From the NCBI GenBank assembly GCA_013397935.1, contig VZRN01004407.1, positions 5,593,233 to 5,657,232 on the forward strand: 64,000 bases of DNA, in the 5' to 3' direction. How positions within the stretch are numbered: the first letter of the stretch is position 1; every line of letters begins with the position of its first letter. Source of the DNA: Dasyornis broadbenti (taxonomy: Eukaryota > Chordata > Aves > Passeriformes > Dasyornithidae). The translations under genes were made by a program, and so were the position numbers. Positions 1 to 10,343 of the stretch are shown here, piece after piece. The notes under the pieces are model-generated. The model ran no database searches and had not been told where the DNA came from. It worked only from the letters and a program-made list of their open reading frames with translations.

Positions 1-3000
1 TCTTAAGATTGGTGCTAAAGCCTGTCTTTTCTGACATGGGTCACCAAGAGCAGAGTGTTGCTCCAGTTGCCACAAGGCATGAAAATAAACGGCCCAGAGT
101 TGCTGCCTTGGTTTATTTCAGACATGAGTTTAGTTTACTTTGGTATGGAAGCAAAGTTATGCTGGTCTTAGGTTTTCAGGCCCAACATCTGCAATGGAAG
201 GATGGAAAAAAGTTTGCCTCTCCACAGGTGTTATAACATTATTAGATTCCAATGTAAAGAAAATAAAACCCTGAGATCTACAGCAAAACAGGTGGAAATT
301 GCATGACTGTATTACTATTTCACATTTAGCTAAAATCTGCACAATTCCCTTATATCAACTTCAAGGAATTTACTGTAACAACCTGTGGGCATTATTTTCC
401 TAGTAAAATATAAAGAATTATTTTTTAAGTGGTTCTTGAGACACTACTTTTTGTGAGCTTTCAACTGTGGATAAACTCGTTTAGCAAAAAAATAGTAGGT
501 TTGGGGATTCCATGTAAGCTCCTTACAGTGGAAATGAGACCTCTGTAGTTTTTATATCACTGACAGGACATAACAGCCAAGGAGTCCAAAAGGGGAGCTT
601 AATTGTGCTGGTGGAAGAAGTAACAAGAGATAAATGGAACACGTATCTATGCTCAGTGGTTAAAGAATGCTAACCCGTGGTTGCCAAATGGGCTGAGGAC
701 GCAACTTGCCTGTGTCTAGCACATTCCTGTTTCTGAAAGGAACTGCCCAATTCTCCCTGAACGTGTTAGTCTTCCTGGAGTAATGAAGTCACACAGATAC
801 ATAATTTTCCCTGTGCTAAATGTGATTTTGAGAAGGTGACTGGCACATTAAGCATTCAGCTCAGGCAGAGTACTGAAATTACTATTAGATGCATTTCAGG
901 TGACATCTGAGTTCCCTCTCTCACTGAGGGCCATTAGAGCCATGAGTGCTCAAAGATTGTTGTCTTTGTAGTGATAGAAAAAAATTTTTTTTTGTACCAA
1001 GGCAGTATGTGTAGCACTTTGAGACACCTTACAGGGGAAAACACTCTGTATTTGAGGTGAAAAATTAACTGTATATAAAAGAGTTGCAATTACTGCTGAA
1101 TGCAGACCTTAAAATAGGCAAGCCAGAGCTGAACAGAGCTGAGCAAGAGATGTACGTTCTTAAAATGCAGCAAGTATTTGATACTGAGGACAATGCTGGA
1201 TCTAGACTACGGGGACTCAAAGCTGGGAGAGCAGTTACCTGGGAAGATCTCCCCACCAGCCCAGGCAGGAGCTTACCAGAACCCTGCATTTGCCAGGAGG
1301 TGGCTGCGTCTGGGGACTTGGTTGTTCAGCAGACTTGGCAGCAGGGCAAAGCTTCCAGCTGTGGATGTGGTCTCCATGGACCCCTGGTGCAAGATCACAC
1401 CCGAGTTCTACAGGCACTGACAGGAGCTCCAAGAGAGGTTAGAAAACAGCGCTCTATGTTGGTTCTTCAGTTTCCACTGTGAAGTTGTAACATTGTAACA
1501 CTGCAATTTCCAGTGTTACTTCCCACTTTAAATAACAGGCTCAGATGTCAAGGGAGTAACTTAGAAACTGAAGACGAATCTGAGGTTCTGAAAACTATCT
1601 TTCGAAATCAGTCCTAACTAGTACTGTGATTAACAGCTTTCTGGGAAAGTACTGACCAGGGTTTGAAACCTGTAATTTAACAAAGTAGAGAGGAGTTGGG
1701 GGAGAAATTGCTCAACTATTTTTAAAAAATAAGCCATGCAGAATAAATAATATATAATTAATATACACCATTTTGAAATTGAAAGCTTGCAATCTTTCCT
1801 CTTACACAGTGTAGAAAAGAAGACCAATACATTTTTTCACAGGATATGTGTGTGGCTCTATGTACACAGCATCCCTTGAAATATAATAATGCTTATTAAT
1901 GAATGTTTATATAAAATATTGCCCTATAACTCCAATCCAAAAAAGTGCATTCCTAAACATGTTAAAAAATGAGTCCTATAATTAAAGGGTGTAGTGATTC
2001 ACAGAAGTTGGCCAGAGAATTAAGAGGAGTAGCTATTCAAGCTATTGTTCAAGCTATTGTATCAACATGAAGTAAATTTTAAAAAAGGAAAAATCGCAGC
2101 TGCTATTAACTTAAATTGCCTCCAACCATATACTGAATATGCAAGTAATATAGGTGAAAATTCATGTCACCAAATATGAGCCATTTAAAATTAGCCAGCT
2201 ACTGTAAGCTAGTTGTTAAGTCTCTCTCCAAAACTGAGACGCAAAGAAAGCTACAGAGGACAATTAATTCTCCTGACATCTTAAAAAAGTCTTTCAGAAA
2301 AAGATAAATTAGCTTCTGAAAACTCTCCCTTCTTACAGGGGAAACCTGAACTCAGCTTAAAAAAAACCACCTCACCTGTACAAGAAATGGCATAAGAATG
2401 TCATGCAGTTATTACATAATAACAAATAGGTATTTTTAAAATTCCATTTCAAGCTCCTATGATAACATTTTTTATTTCTTACCATATGCTTACAGCTTGT
2501 CCAGAGACAAAAGATATGATCCATAAGGCATGAAAATAAACATCATTGTTATTCTGCATTGATGAAAATTATTTTTAAAAATCATTTAACTCTTATTTTA
2601 TAGCAGGAAGTAGATTTAACATGCTGTGACATGCTTTCCTTAGAAAACAGAATTGAGTTAATTCATGGGAGAACTATTAGAATTACATCCAAATATCTTC
2701 ATTTCAGCTCATTTATTTACTGATATGGACTTGGATGTGTTAGTTGTGTTTGTGTAGAAGTCTGAACCAAGTTTCATTCTCCTTTATGCCTGAAGAGGAC
2801 TGCAAGACCCGAGGCTGCTGAAGGTCTCCTGATAAACACAGAAAACAGAAGAGCCACCAATGTGCTTCACCTAAAGAGAAGAAAACATGCACATTGACTC
2901 AAACTAAAAATTTGACATGGATCTCACACTTCATAGAAGGCATTCAGTATCATGAATCTCTCAGTCTTCCACCTGCCAACTATGGTCACACTCTGTTATA

Positions 3001-6000
3001 AAAAGCTCCACTATTCTTCATGACAATTAATTAAATTTGTAGAATTCTTCATTACCAATTGTTAATGAACAATATTGAAGTTTTAACTTACTGTCAGTCT
3101 GAGAGTCAGATTTGTACCTCAATTTTAAAAGTCCTTCATAAAGTCAAGCTTTTGTGCTGAACATCTGGTAGATAGAATATGATTAGGATATCTAAGAAAG
3201 AGATTATCTTTTTAATTATAAAACTTTATGGATTTGAAATACTCTGCTAAAAACAGTCACTATTTGGTCCAATAATCATTAATCACACAAACTATAATGG
3301 ATTTTGAACACTGAGGAAACATAACAGTATTATTTATTTGGAATTTAAAAGTTTAGCAAATGTACCAAATTAGCAGCCCCTTTAAATAGTGTATTCTTTG
3401 GTAAATTCTCATGAAAAATCATTCACAATGAGCAAATGAGATAACTTCATCAATATTAATAGAACAGAGTCCTTAATAAGTAGGGTAGTAGTCTGAACAT
3501 CATGTTTGTGATATGATCCATCTTTAGCTGTGGAATTGCAAAAATACTTCCATTATTCATAGTCTTTTCTAAGTCACATTTTTTCAAGTACCGAGTATGT
3601 TTTCTCTCATGTAACTTCATCTCATAGGGTTTTTCATGTGTCTATCAAAGGTTAAAACAATTCTCCTTTAGATTTTTATCTCCAAGATGGCACACTCTCC
3701 TCCTTAGTGGGGCTTCAATTGCCTAAATTTGCTCCATAACTGTCAAAATCATTCAGAACTGCATTTAATGTGTATTTCAGGATCTCTCTGGCAAATGCTT
3801 TTAATTTTATACATGTCATGTAAATCCATAAAACAGCATGATCTAAAACTCCTAACAAACTTATTAATGAATATTTAAATATGCATGTGTTATGCAGTTT
3901 TCAGTTAATTATATAGCAATATTGTCCCATATACACCTTAATTAAATTAATTATTGATTAGTGCACTTTCCACTGATATTCCATTAACACACAATAACTG
4001 TCTCTTTCTATCTGGATGAAGTTTTAATTAATTAAAATGTGGCTGGAAGTGCAAAGTTAAGGAAACAAATTCAACAGCAGAATCATTTAAATTCAGGTAA
4101 GTGAGTAAGAGCAAAAACGTTAATTACATTAAAAAAGAAGAATTGGCCATGAAACTACTTTGGCAGTTTAAAGTAATTGATTTAATAAAGGATTTCTACA
4201 GGATTACAGTTTTAACAACAGTAAGAATAAATCTGTGTATGTGGCAATATAGGAGAATTCTTGAAGTATTATTGTTATATTTGTAAGATTATATCCTTGC
4301 TTTATTAAAGACAGACTCTCTCATATTTTAAGCAGCATCATAGATTTCTAAATATGTCATTATGCCTGTTTATTTTCAAACGGATCAGCTACAAGTTATT
4401 TCAATAGGTTGGTGCTGTAATTCTCATATGATCTGGCAAATAATTCACAGTACTTTTATGCTGTCATTAACTGTCATATTTTTTGAGTTAAATATGAGTC
4501 CTGTCAATTGCAAGTCAAGAAGCTGCTTCTAAATTTCTCAGTTTCATTAGGAATTGATTCAAATCACTTCCATAAAGGAGTCTGGATTGACATATGAATT
4601 GCAGTGGTTCCACAATTTAGTGATTAATTAAACAGGCTATAAGACTCATGTTCAGCTATTTATTAATCTTAAAATTTTTGCTTCATTATGTATTCTTGCT
4701 TTCTAATTATTACATGTAAATACCGTATTTATCTTTTCTGAGTGTTGAAAGAAGTTAATTGTTGGGAAAAAATTAAAATCTCTTTTTGATTGGTAAAACT
4801 GCTGCATCAAAACCAATAATCTATAGGCAGACCTGAAGCGGTGTTGGAACTCCTTGACAAAGCGGACTGTAAAAGGAAGTCAACATAAAATAAAAGTACA
4901 CATTTATTTAAAAAATGGAAAGTAATGTCAGCATGTGTTAAGACATATACAGTGTAATAGTACAGTTTATACATTGAACCATGTGCTTTATGATTGTATA
5001 TCCCTCATATCATATTATGTATAATTTGAATGTAAGAAAACCAAACCTAAATCCCCTTCTGTTGACCTTGTCAGTAAAGAAAATTGGAGGGAAAACTGAC
5101 TTATGTTCAACCAGACAAAAGCCATAAATGTAATATACACACGAGTTCCCTGATGATTTGATAGCAACTCACTGACTTGAATAAAGTTAAGTTTGATAAT
5201 ACAGTATTTTTTTTTGTTTTTTGAGAAAGGATTCAATAAATATAATTCTTCACCTGAATTATTCCAACTTCCCTTTACTTGAAAGTATGACAGTCTCACA
5301 GTGACTCACCCAAATGTTGACAAATTAGTTTGCTTGATGTCCATTGTTTTAGAAAATATCTACAAAACCAGAGATTGCAGAATTCCCCTTTGCTAGTATT
5401 CAGCTCCAGCAAGCTTCTCCTAATACTGATGAAAGGCAACATTTTCAATTTCATATTGTAGTTTTATTCAGATGCCTCAGTCAAAGCCCAGGTCCATGCT
5501 GCATTCATCAAAAACCTATTCTAAGACAAAGTGTTCACTTTATGAAAAGGCACCATCTAAAGGTGATCTCTTCAAGGAACACCGAGGAGATGTGGGCATT
5601 CCGTTGCGTGGTGTAACTCCAGAGATAATGGAAGTGCCTGCCTAGACAGGCTAATAAAGGATGAGTTGCAGAAGCTCTGAAACAGCAGGTCCACAACAGC
5701 AGGTCACAGCTGTATCAGCAGAACCTAAGTCCCAGTAACAGTCCAGAGTGTTATCTGCTGAAATTAGAGTTTTTTAATCAAGTGCCAGAGGCATGTAAGA
5801 TTGTAAATCCCATAGACTTTTAGTGTCAGTTATGCTGCTAAATGCCTTAAGTACCTTTGAAAATTCCACCTTGGCCTATTCTGTCCATTAGCTCTTCTAA
5901 AAAGCACCATATGTGGTTTAATAACTATAAGCAAGCTGAATTTCAGCTTTTCATCTCAAGATGTCTTCTTGAGAGAACAAATTGATTTTGTGGATTATCA

Positions 6001-8916
6001 GTTTTAAGCTCATGAAGAGCACAGTTACAGGTTCCTAGCAGTTAGGGGATCTGCACAGTTAAGTGAGGCTGTGCTGAACAGGCTTACCCACCCAGGACTG
6101 GGCACTGATTTATTTTTGCACCATTTTTGGAGCAGGGCTGGCAAGGCCACAGTGAACTGGATATCTCAGCATTTGTGCTCACTTTACTCCTGCAGTGACA
6201 TGGCTGACACAGCTTTACACTTCTCTAGCATTTCACAGTCAGTGATAGAGTCATATTCACAGAGGAAAAGTTTTCCCCATGCCACATGACTACAGCAACT
6301 GCAGTAAAAACTTTAAGGGCTTATTGTTTTCAAGACATTACTTTTACTGGAATGGAGATATCAAATGAAGATGTCTTCACAGTCAGAAACTTTCAGTTGC
6401 ACTCTTTTACATCTACCTCCTAAATTAATCCAACATTAGTCAGGCTCACTACACTAATTTAGCAGTGTAATGTATTTTACAGCCTTAGGGAATATAAAGA
6501 AATAAATTCAGCCACTCTTAATTTAAAATTACAATAATTAAGTTTGCTTGAAAACAAAAGGTATAAATTAATAGGATTCAAAACATCACAAATAGCTACA
6601 TGTGGTTAGCTTCAGGTGTCAAAACACAGTGCCATTGCCCATAAGATTGTTGCTTCCACCAGAAACATCCCATGAGAACTAATACAGCAGTTTCATTTAA
6701 TTGGTTTATATACATTATTCATGTGACTTTGTGATAATTCTGAATTCATTAGAGGGGAAGGGGCAGCAGGTTTTCTCACTACAGAACACACAGTATTGAA
6801 CCTAAGTTAATGTGCCTTTCTAAACACGAGCGATTACAGGAGCTGTGAAAAAGAAGGAATTGGCAAATGTTTTAGGGAAGAATAATAAAGAATGAAATAA
6901 TTTCTTATGGCAGAAACAAACTTCTGAAGGTAATGAAAAGGTAATATCAAGCTTCAGTACAGCCTAGGACCTCCACAGACTCACCTTACATTTATTCGAT
7001 GCTTGTCTTCCAAAAGAAATACTCAGACAGGGGCATGATGATCCCATCGCAGTGCATCCTCTTTCTTCCTGCATCACTTTTCACCACCGAGAGCTTCAAA
7101 GATACTGGTAGGACATCATGACACCATTGGCTCCACCTATTTCCTATTGCCAGCTGGAGAGGCTTCCAGTCACTCATAAGAAATATGTAGTTATCCAGTC
7201 TTTAGGTTTCTACAATAATGCAAAGGTATTAGGGAAAGAGACCAGTAAATGTCCTGTAAGTCATACTAACTCTACTTGAATTAGTAAACAAATCTTAGCA
7301 TGGCAGACAAGCAGAAATGGAAATTATAGTGGTATAAAATCCATCTAGCCCAGAAGATGCATTTGTAAATTTATTAAAAGTAAAGAAGAAACAAGACTGA
7401 GACTAGAGATTAACTTGTTGGTCCTCATGTATAAAAAAACCTTTGAGAATTCTGTTTGTCTGAATCTTGTTTAAGCAAATTACAATGGGTTTTTCACAGC
7501 TTTGAGAAATCACATTCATAAGCTGTTACTCCAACTACTTCAAAGTAAACGCTTTTTTCCTTTTGATTAAAATACAATATTGCACAGTCCTTTACACAAA
7601 CTTGCCATGAATATTTTAGTATATGATTTTACAGCTATCATGGACATGTGATCTAGTGAGGGAAGTGCAAGATTAATGCACACCTGCATGCCTTATTCAG
7701 AAACATTTCAAATGAGTCTGCAACTTGCACACAATGATCAAACACCAGCAAGAATTAGAACACACTCTGGTTGTCACAAAGTGAACTGATTGTCATCTAA
7801 ATGAGAGTTGGATTTATAAGATGGCATTAATAATGAAATACTTTCTACATTCCAATATAAACAGATATTTAGATCACAGATGGTAATCGCCGTGACTGTT
7901 ACAGTCAATTGAGTGAATAATGCAATCTATAACAGGGCTCGCAGATGAAATGGAATTTGTAGTTGTTAATTTTTACTAAGAATTCAAAGAAGACTTGCAT
8001 GTCGAAAAATATGCAATAAAACCAACGTCTCCTCTTTCCTCTCTGTATTAATTCATGTTCACATAATAAAACAGAAAAACGTGTTTGGTTTATATGGGGA
8101 AAGGAGATACAGAGAAGTGATTTGAAGTCAGATTGAGCATTAAGAGTTATGAGACACACATTCTCATCTGCAATGTAAAATAGACTTAGATCTATTTACT
8201 CTCACTGTCAGCACAATCAATAAATAACATTTTCCATGACACAATGTGGTGAACTGCAAGACACAGTATCAGCAAAGGCTCTTTTCCTTTCCTTGCCAAC
8301 AGGTGTATCTACTCCTTGCTCTGTGGTAGAACACACAGAAAAAAATTTAATGACTGCTACATCCCAACAGAAAATGCAATAAGCCCATCATAAAATTCTA
8401 AGGAAATGTCTGTTCTTTAAATGGTGCAGTGCCTAAATATAGCCAAAAAAAATATCACCAAACGTAATCTCTTATCAAAAAAAAATTCAAAGTGCTACAC
8501 AAATTTGCTTGCAAGACTACAAGTAGTTAAACTGAGCATCTTTTCTCTTTATAAATTTACAATATGAAAAGGTATTGGAAATATTCTCAGAAAGAGACTT
8601 TAAAAGAGAGCAGAAAAAAACTCCAGGCAATTCAATAGAAAACACAGAAACAGAGCAGAGAAGTTGCAAAAGAAACAGATCAATGTAGTAACAAGACATT
8701 TAAATTAATAAATCAAACCCCAGACTTGATCTTGAGTTTGGTGTGCCTTTTAGTTTTGCACATTGACCCAAGAGAGGAAAGTCAAGCCAGGAGTGCTGCC
8801 ACTAGAGTTATGCTTACTCTTGGTTTAAAAAGTAGTTACAGCATACCCTTGACAACCTGGAAGGTTGTTCCGTCAGGAATATCTTGAGGATTCCTGCTTG
8901 AAGAAGCAAAGGTAGT
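1..8916. other. AT-rich non-coding sequence, no gene seen
   Basis: Unique-looking AT-rich, CpG-poor DNA. All reading frames are short and interrupted. The longest, 132 codons at 1084-1482 on the + strand, begins at TTG and resembles nothing I know. A somewhat GC-richer patch lies at about 1180-1440. Short near-duplications occur, such as AGCTATT-containing units at 2031-2062. The block at about 3780-4230 is dense in TTAATTAA-type motifs and is listed separately. I see no transposon termini, tRNA or promoter island. It could be intron or intergenic DNA; the sequence alone does not decide. Confidence 0.6.
3780..4230. promoter_or_regulatory. Candidate conserved non-coding element (homeodomain-core-rich)
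   Basis: This stretch carries many TAAT/ATTA cores, including TTAATTAAATTAATTATT-like text near 3940-3955 and TTTTAATTAATTAAAAT near 4022-4038, with Oct-like and ATATGCATG-type octamers near 3880. It has no simple tandem period, which argues against a plain microsatellite. Such texture is common in vertebrate developmental enhancers, but it also arises by chance in AT-rich DNA. The call is inference; conservation cannot be judged here. Confidence 0.2.
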
Positions 8917-8998
8917 ACATATATATATATATACATATATATACACATATATATATATGTATATGTGTAGATATATATATGTGTATGTGTATATATAC
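8917..8998. repeat. Imperfect (TA)n / (CA-TA)n microsatellite
   Basis: About 80 bp of alternating purine-pyrimidine sequence built from TA dinucleotides with interspersed CA and TG steps (ACATATATAT, GTATATGTGT, GTGTATGTGT). The CA-rich left part and TG-rich right part are loosely complementary, so the tract can fold back or form a cruciform. It generates spurious Tyr/Ile-rich reading frames on the minus strand. Confidence 0.95.
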
Positions 8999-9596
8999 CT
9001 TAAGATGAAGAGGCACATGTGAATCCCTACTCTGTAGCCACAGTCACAGCTGTGGATGTTCTGCTCAGCTTTAAACACACTGTCACCTGCTCCCATCACC
9101 CAGGGTTCTGAGCTGTGTCACACCTACCATGTGTGTCGGAAACTACCAGAGCACAGCTGCTATTTCGTGAGTGCACTCCTGTTCACTTTCAGAACACCTG
9201 TTTGGTATGGCCATAACTTAGGTTTAAACAATCAAATGCAGGAAAAGACTAAGAAGTTCATAGAGTGTCCTACTGAATGAAAAACTACAGTGTACTCCTG
9301 CTGATGACAAATGAAAAGTAGCTTGAGGGGCAGTGTCATAAGAGTATGAGCTGAACTTTTGTCCAGATGCTGGATGTAAACTCCTACATACAAATACTTG
9401 TTATTTACAAGTAAATAACAGCTTATGCTGTCCTTCTACGTAAGGGGAAAGTGTAACTAAAGGAAAGTATAAAGTGTACTATAAGAATCAAAGAACTTGG
9501 GGAACAAAAAGGGCAAAGAGGCAAAAATAAAGTTATATCTAGGAAAAAATGTGTATTGCTATGAATTATTATGCAAAGACGTTTGTTTCCAAATGG
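8999..9596. other. Unique non-coding spacer
   Basis: Unremarkable unique DNA between the AT microsatellite and the first LTR. The longest frames (74 and 61 codons on the + strand) have no recognisable domains. A small direct repeat of TACAAATACTTGTTATTTACAAG type occurs near 9388-9412. Confidence 0.5.
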
Positions 9597-9601
9597 CACA
9601 G
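9597..9601. repeat. Target-site duplication, left copy (CACAG)
   Basis: CACAG immediately before the TG of the LTR that starts at 9602. The identical pentamer follows the LTR's terminal CA at 10339-10343. This marks the exact insertion boundaries. Confidence 0.9.
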
Positions 9602-9661
9602 TGTTGGAGGTTGAGAATTTTTTTCCATCCTGTGGCTAGAGATACCCTAACGAGCCTTAAG

Positions 9662-9743
9662 GACTGGGTGCTTAAGAGATAATGACTGGGTACTTAAGAG
9701 ATAACGACTGAGTACCTAAGAGACAAAGACGCACTTAAGAGAC
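9662..9743 (+). repeat. 22-bp direct repeats in LTR copy A (3 full units plus partial)
   Basis: Three consecutive 22-bp units start at 9662, 9684 and 9706. Each reads GACTGGGTACTTAAGAGATA with small changes. A shortened 16-bp unit follows at 9728-9743. They lie in the upstream part of the LTR, where U3 enhancer repeats are found in many retroviruses. The sister LTR at 31527 has one full unit fewer. Confidence 0.9.
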
Positions 9744-10098
9744 TAAAAACATAGCCAGGTGTGGCAAGAGAAGAAAAAGGTGGTTGGCCCTTGGCAGAGA
9801 CACACTTGTTCCCGGGACTTGTTGGAGGAGACAGCTGCTGTTTCTTCTTTCCCTTCACTGCTGCCGCGGGAGCTCAGCATTGCCTAGTTTTTCTTCCTTG
9901 CTGGAGTCTCTGCTACTCGTTTGTTCGTCGGCTCGGGCGGACAAGCTCTGCCGCCCAGTTTGCTGCCCTGAGATTCCCTGCTGCAGCTCCGCTCGCCGTG
10001 CAGCCGCCTCGCCCTCTGCTCCGTCCGCCATCACCGAGGAGCTGAGCTCATGCCACAGCGCCCCTGCCGGCCGTGACCGTAACTTGCACCAAAGGGGA

Positions 10099-10105
10099 GG
10101 GGCGG
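10099..10105 (+). promoter_or_regulatory. GC box (Sp1-type) in LTR copy A
   Basis: GGGGCGG inside a GGGGAGGGGCGG context, conserved in the sister LTR at 31997-32003. No clear TATA box precedes the polyadenylation hexamer, so a TATA-less GC-box promoter is plausible. Activity is inferred only. Confidence 0.4.
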
Positions 10106-10201
10106 TGTCTGGCAGCCCAGAGAAAGCTGCCGCCAGGTATCTGGTTTGTTTATCTGTTATTGCTACTGTTATTGTTGCTTGTTTTCCTCCTTATAGATAC
10201 G

Positions 10202-10207
10202 AGTAAA
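10202..10207 (+). promoter_or_regulatory. AGTAAA polyadenylation-type signal, LTR copy A
   Basis: AGTAAA, a known variant of AATAAA, lies about 130 bp before the LTR end and is kept at the same relative place in the sister copy (32100-32105). It fits the R region of the LTR. Confidence 0.5.
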
Positions 10208-10338
10208 GAACTGTTATTCCTTTTCCCACATCTCTGCCTGAGAACCTTATACCAATTTGGAGGGAGGGGGGTCATATCCTCTATTCTAAGGCAGGTTTCC
10301 ACCTTCCTTAGCAGACACCTGTCTTCCAAACCAAGACA

Positions 10339-10343
10339 CACAG
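10339..10343. repeat. Target-site duplication, right copy (CACAG)
   Basis: CACAG directly after the LTR's terminal CA, identical to 9597-9601. Confidence 0.9.

Larger units (their letters stand above)
9602..10338 (+). mobile_element. Solo LTR of an endogenous retrovirus, copy A
   Basis: A 737-bp element beginning TGTTGGAGG and ending CCAAGACA, bounded by a perfect 5-bp target duplication (CACAG). It is closely similar over its whole length to the element at 31527-32249, and the similarity ends exactly at these termini. Order seen: a 22-bp direct-repeat block (9662-9743), a GC- and CpG-rich middle (about 9860-10120) with a GGGGCGG box at 10099-10105, a T-rich stretch, an AGTAAA polyadenylation-type hexamer at 10202-10207, and a tail ending in a small TGTCTT/AAGACA inverted repeat. 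No primer-binding site, gag, pol or env follows, so it is a solo LTR left by LTR-LTR recombination. Five-bp duplications are typical of ERVL-type and some other avian ERVs; I leave the class open. A 94-codon + frame inside (9761-10045) is not a known viral protein. Confidence 0.9.

Noticed and set aside
1084..1482. 132-codon + strand frame
   Set aside because: It begins at TTG, has no recognisable domain, overlaps other frames on both strands and lies in a slightly GC-richer patch where stops are rarer by chance.
9761..10045. 94-codon frame inside LTR copy A, with a 93-codon counterpart at 31663-31944
   Set aside because: The frame is shared because the LTRs share ancestry. It lies in the GC-rich regulatory part, has no known viral counterpart, and two copies cannot show selection.
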